NCBI GenBank assembly: GCA_028829895.1
Contig: CM054181.1
Coordinates: forward strand, 68,067,259 to 68,131,258
Reading direction: 5' to 3'
Source: Sinotaia quadrata
Lineage: Eukaryota; Mollusca; Gastropoda; Architaenioglossa; Viviparidae
Length of the DNA stretch: 64,000 nt
Part shown: positions 60,340 through 64,000 of the stretch, piece after piece
Position numbering within the stretch: the first letter of the stretch is position 1
Layout: each line of letters opens with the position of its first letter
Made by a program: the position numbers and the translations under genes
The notes under the pieces: generated by a model
Databases searched by the model: none
Told to the model about the DNA's origin: nothing
The model's input: only the letters and a program-made list of their open reading frames with translations

Positions 60340-60900
60340 ATAGATATACCGATCATAGAATGTTGGAAAACTACGTACATGTTGGACTACAGGAGAAAAT
60401 GATGGAAACAGATTGCTTACCGGACGCAAAAACATAGGAGAACATATTACATGCTGGACTAAAACAATAGAGAACATACTGCTTACTGGACATAAAACTT
60501 TAGAGAATATATTACACACTGGACCAAAACAATAGAGAACATACTGCTTACTGGACATAAAACTTTAGAGAATATATTACACACTGGATATGAAACGACG
60601 AACACCATTCTACATACTGGTTGTAATTGTCGAAAACAGTTTGAATACTTATTACATGGTGGAGATAAAATTATCGACAACATATTACGTTTAGACTGAA
60701 TATGATGGAGAAAATATTAAATATTGGACATAAAGCAATTGAGAACAGATTGCATAGAAATATAAAAAAAAAATAGAGGCTGTAATTCTTACTGAACCTA
60801 CGCCGGTGAAAATGTAATTATTACTCACTGGACATAAAACTGGAAGATGTATTACATATTGGATATAAAACACTGGTGATTATTATATTTTAGACTTAAA
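60340..60900 (+). repeat. Degenerate ACTGGACATAAAACTTTAGA repeats
   Basis: Diverged copies of a unit of about 30 bp, ACTGGACATAAAACTTTAGA plus GAATATATTAC-like sequence. A 61-bp dimer is nearly perfect at 60460-60585. Adjacent to, and probably related to, the following array. Confidence 0.75.
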
Positions 60901-62275
60901 CACTGATGAATATTACACTTTAGACTTAAACACCGAAGACTGATACAGTTTAGACGTAAACACTGATTAATATTATACTATAGACGTAAACACTGATGAA
61001 TATACTATAGATTGGAATTCAACCTGAACAACACACTAATTTTAGGTTAAAATCTGACGAGGAAACTAATTTGTAGAGGAACGTTGAGCCTTGTCTAAAA
61101 CGCTGGCGGACATAACCAAAGTGCTAGAGGACATATTATTATATAACTAACACACCCGAGAACATACTAAAAACACATAATTATAATGTTGGAGAATACA
61201 TTAACACATAACTAAAACTCTAGCGAACACATTTACATATAACTAAAACTTTATAGGACACAACACATACATAAAAAATCTGGAGGATATATCTAAAATA
61301 CTGAGGACGTATTAATGCATAACGAAAGCGCTAGAGAACTCATTATTACATAACTAAAACGTTAGAGAATACAACACATAACTAAAACGTTAGAGGATAC
61401 AACGCATATTAAAACGTTAGGGGATACAACACATATTAAAACGTTAGGGGATACAACACATAAGTAAAGCTTTAGAAGATATAGCACAAAATTAAAACGT
61501 TAGGGGATACAACACATATTAAAACGTTAGGGGATACAACACATATTAAAACGTTAGGGGATACAACACATATTAAAACGTTAGGGGATACAACACATAT
61601 TAAAACGTTAGGGGATACAACACATATTAAAACGTTAGGGGATACAACACATAAGTAAAGCTTTAGAAGATATAGCACAAAATTAAAACGTTAGAAGATA
61701 TAACACGTAACTAAACTTTAGACACAACAAATAACTAAAACTTTAGAAGATACAACACATAACAAAAACGAAGAGGACACAACACACAAGTAAAACGTAA
61801 GAAGACACAACACATAAATAAAACATTAGAGGACACAACACATAAATAATACGTTAGAACGGTTAGACTGTTAGAGGTTATAACACATAAGTTAAACGTT
61901 AGAGAACAGACACATAAATAAAATATTATAGGATACAACATAAGTTAAACGTTAGAGGATATAACGCATAATAAAACGTAAGAGGATACAACACACAAAT
62001 AAAACCTTAGAGAACACAACCCATAAATAAAACGTAAGAGGACACAACACACAAGTTAAACGTTAGAGGACACAACACAAAAATAAAAAAGAGAGGATAT
62101 AACATATAAGAAAACGTTAGAGAACAGAACACATAAATAAAACGTTAGAGGATATAACACGTAACTAAAACGTAAGAGGACACATCCCATATATAAAACG
62201 TTAGAGGACACAACACACAAGTAAAATGTTAGAGGATACAACAAATAAAACGTTAGAGGACGCGTATAGACTACA
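60901..62275 (+). repeat. 27-bp-type array (ACGTTAGGGGATACAACACA), core plus diverged arms
   Basis: The core at 61380-61700 has near-perfect 27-bp units, ATTAAAACGTTAGGGGATAC plus AACACAT. Inside it, a block ending in AAGTAAAGCTTTAGAAGATA occurs twice (about 61460 and 61650), so part of the core was duplicated as a larger unit. Both sides carry increasingly diverged copies, giving more than 1.3 kb in all. Confidence 0.85.
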
Positions 62276-63175
62276 GTACGCTGGAGGGCATGCTGTCGAG
62301 GAATAATTTAAATTAAAAAATAACCTGGTCGGTATATAAGTCTAAAGAGTATTTCATGAAAATAATTATAAACAATAAAGAAGACATAAATAACAAAATA
62401 CTTCTGCCTAAGGTCATGCTAAAAAGAAACTGTAAAATCAATTCAAATAAATGAAGTGAGAGGACAGACGGCGAGAGCCTAAAAGTACAGTGTGTGTAAT
62501 TTTGTTGCACGGTTCCTTATTTGTTAATAACACTAGTAGCAGTAGTTGTTGTTTGCTTATTTTTAATGTGAAGAGTCAGCTGTAAAAGGGCGATAACTTC
62601 GAACAGTATGAAAGAGAGCCGCACACGGTCGTTTTATGGAACGCTGTTTTAATTTATGCCCGCCAAAATCATATCTACTGCAGTCGAGAGGTAGAGGAGC
62701 ACTTTCAGTTCTTTGACTGTGCCTCTCAGCTCTCCACTAAGGTGATTACTAAAGTGGAGTTACGGCGCTTGATTTGGACAAGTGATAACTTGACTACTTT
62801 CTGCAGGTCTATTCTAAGAATTCGTAAAGTGTATTGGTGCCATAATAATGGAAGCTACACGGTTTCTATTTTTGGGATTATAACAAAATGTAGTGACTGT
62901 TAGTACAACTGCAACAAATGCATTTAAAAAATAAAACAAACAAATAAATTAGTTTTGATATATAAATACACTGTAATATTAATTTTGAGCGTTAGCAGAT
63001 ATACCTCATTCATTTCAATAAGAAATGTTGTTAATGCATTCATAAATTTGGAGAGGGCTTCTTTTCAGTTAGACAATGGTATATATTTTCATACACTATT
63101 TACCAAGATTAAAGGACTTTAAAAAATACTCTAATACGGTTCTTAATAAGTTAGAAAGATTCTATTTATAACTAA
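62276..63175. other. Intergenic, no recognisable gene
   Basis: Unique sequence; nothing recognised. Confidence 0.4.
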
Positions 63176-63179
63176 GTAT

Positions 63180-63960
63180 TAGGACTGTGAAGTATGCTGG
63201 TAAGATTTTAATTGTGACGTAGTTTGATAAGACCCTGAAATGGAATCATAAAAGATTCTGACTTACGTCATGTAGTGAAATTCTAATGAAATAGAATCGT
63301 GATAAAATTTTGATTATGACGTAAGTTGATAAGATTCCAACAAAAACATCGTATGTATGTAAGACTCTGACTGGGATATATTTTTACTAAAATTATTACT
63401 GACGTAATTTGCTAAGATTTTGACTATGACGTAACTTGGTAAGTATTTTTACTACGACATAAATTAATATGATTTAATTACTGAGCTAAGATTCTGAATA
63501 TGACATAATTTGGTAAGTATATTTTGTGCGACATAATTTAGTAAGATTTAACTACAGTACACTGAGATAAGGTTCTGACTATGACGTAATTTGGTAAGTA
63601 TATTTTGTGCGACATAATTTAGTAAGATTTAACTACAGTACACTGAGATAAGGTTCTGACTATGACGTAATTTGGTAAGTATATTTTGTGCGACATAATT
63701 TAGTAAGATTTAACTACAGTACACTGAGATAAGGTTCTGACTATGACGTAATTTGGTAAGTATATTTTGTGCGACATAATTTAGTAAGATTTAACTACAG
63801 TACACTGAGATAAGGTTCTGACTATGACGTAATTTGGTAAGTATATTTTGTGCGACATAATTTAGTAAGATTTTAACTGTAACATACTGAGATAAGGTTC
63901 TGACTGACATGATTTGATATGATTTTGACAGTAATGTGCTGTCAATTTAGTATACTTGAC
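63180..63960 (+). repeat. 81-bp minisatellite with a degenerate left part
   Basis: From about 63495 to 63900, five copies of an 81-bp unit with TAAGATTTAACTACAGTACA, CTGAGATAAGGTTCTGACTA, TGACGTAATTTGGTAAGTAT and TTTGTGCGACATAATTTAG; four are almost identical. 63180-63490 holds diverged sub-units of the same sequence (TAAGATTTTGACTATGACGT). The sequence continues toward the window end. Confidence 0.9.
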
Positions 63961-64000
63961 CTAACTTGATAAGACTTTGTGCTCTAAAGCGATATCTGAC

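Overview
The window is AT-rich metazoan nuclear DNA. Spliced exons with GT..AG borders, an animal C/EBP-type bZIP gene, animal LINE and mariner relics, and very dense mini- and microsatellites all fit this. My best guess is a mollusc, probably a gastropod; that is inference from protein style and repeat load, not proof. I saw no bacterial genes, CRISPR array, rRNA, tRNA or viral gene.

Only two protein-coding genes are clearly supported. (1) Positions 725-12110, + strand: the last five coding exons of the mitochondrial ribosomal protein L38 gene (MRPL38, mL38, PEBP fold). All five junctions have GT..AG borders and the phases agree; the 5' exons lie upstream of the window. Its third intron holds a degenerate CTTT-rich minisatellite with a 2.28-kb terminal-inverted-repeat element inserted in it. 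Its fourth intron holds a 626-bp palindromic mariner-like relic. (2) Positions 29306-30211, - strand: an intronless C/EBP-family bZIP gene of 301 codons, with a TATA-like box, two short upstream ORFs, an AP-1-like site, and a direct repeat running across its stop codon.

Region by region: 1-12.9 kb is MRPL38 with its introns and 3' UTR. 13-29 kb is intergenic DNA made largely of unrelated tandem arrays (units of 22, 28, 36, 41, 43, 48, 62 bp and others), with the 3' end of a LINE whose (TAGA)n tail forms a microsatellite at 21.6 kb. 24.3-26.8 kb is one long G-poor block of successive arrays. 29-30.6 kb is the C/EBP locus. 31-46.7 kb is again intergenic with many arrays. 46.9-49.0 kb is a 5'-truncated LINE with a CCHC and restriction-like endonuclease, lying between two (TAA)n tracts. 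49-64 kb is intergenic, with a weak candidate promoter and first exon at 56.7 kb and a 2-kb degenerate 27-bp-type array at 60.3-62.3 kb.

The genes do not form a pathway: MRPL38 serves mitochondrial translation and the C/EBP is a transcription factor. I found no convincing undescribed multi-gene system. The best leads are the TIR element nested in a minisatellite, the self-inverted mariner end, the two LINE relics tied to microsatellites, the perfect 77-bp duplication flanking an MRPL38 exon, and the uORFs and duplicated 3' end of the C/EBP gene.
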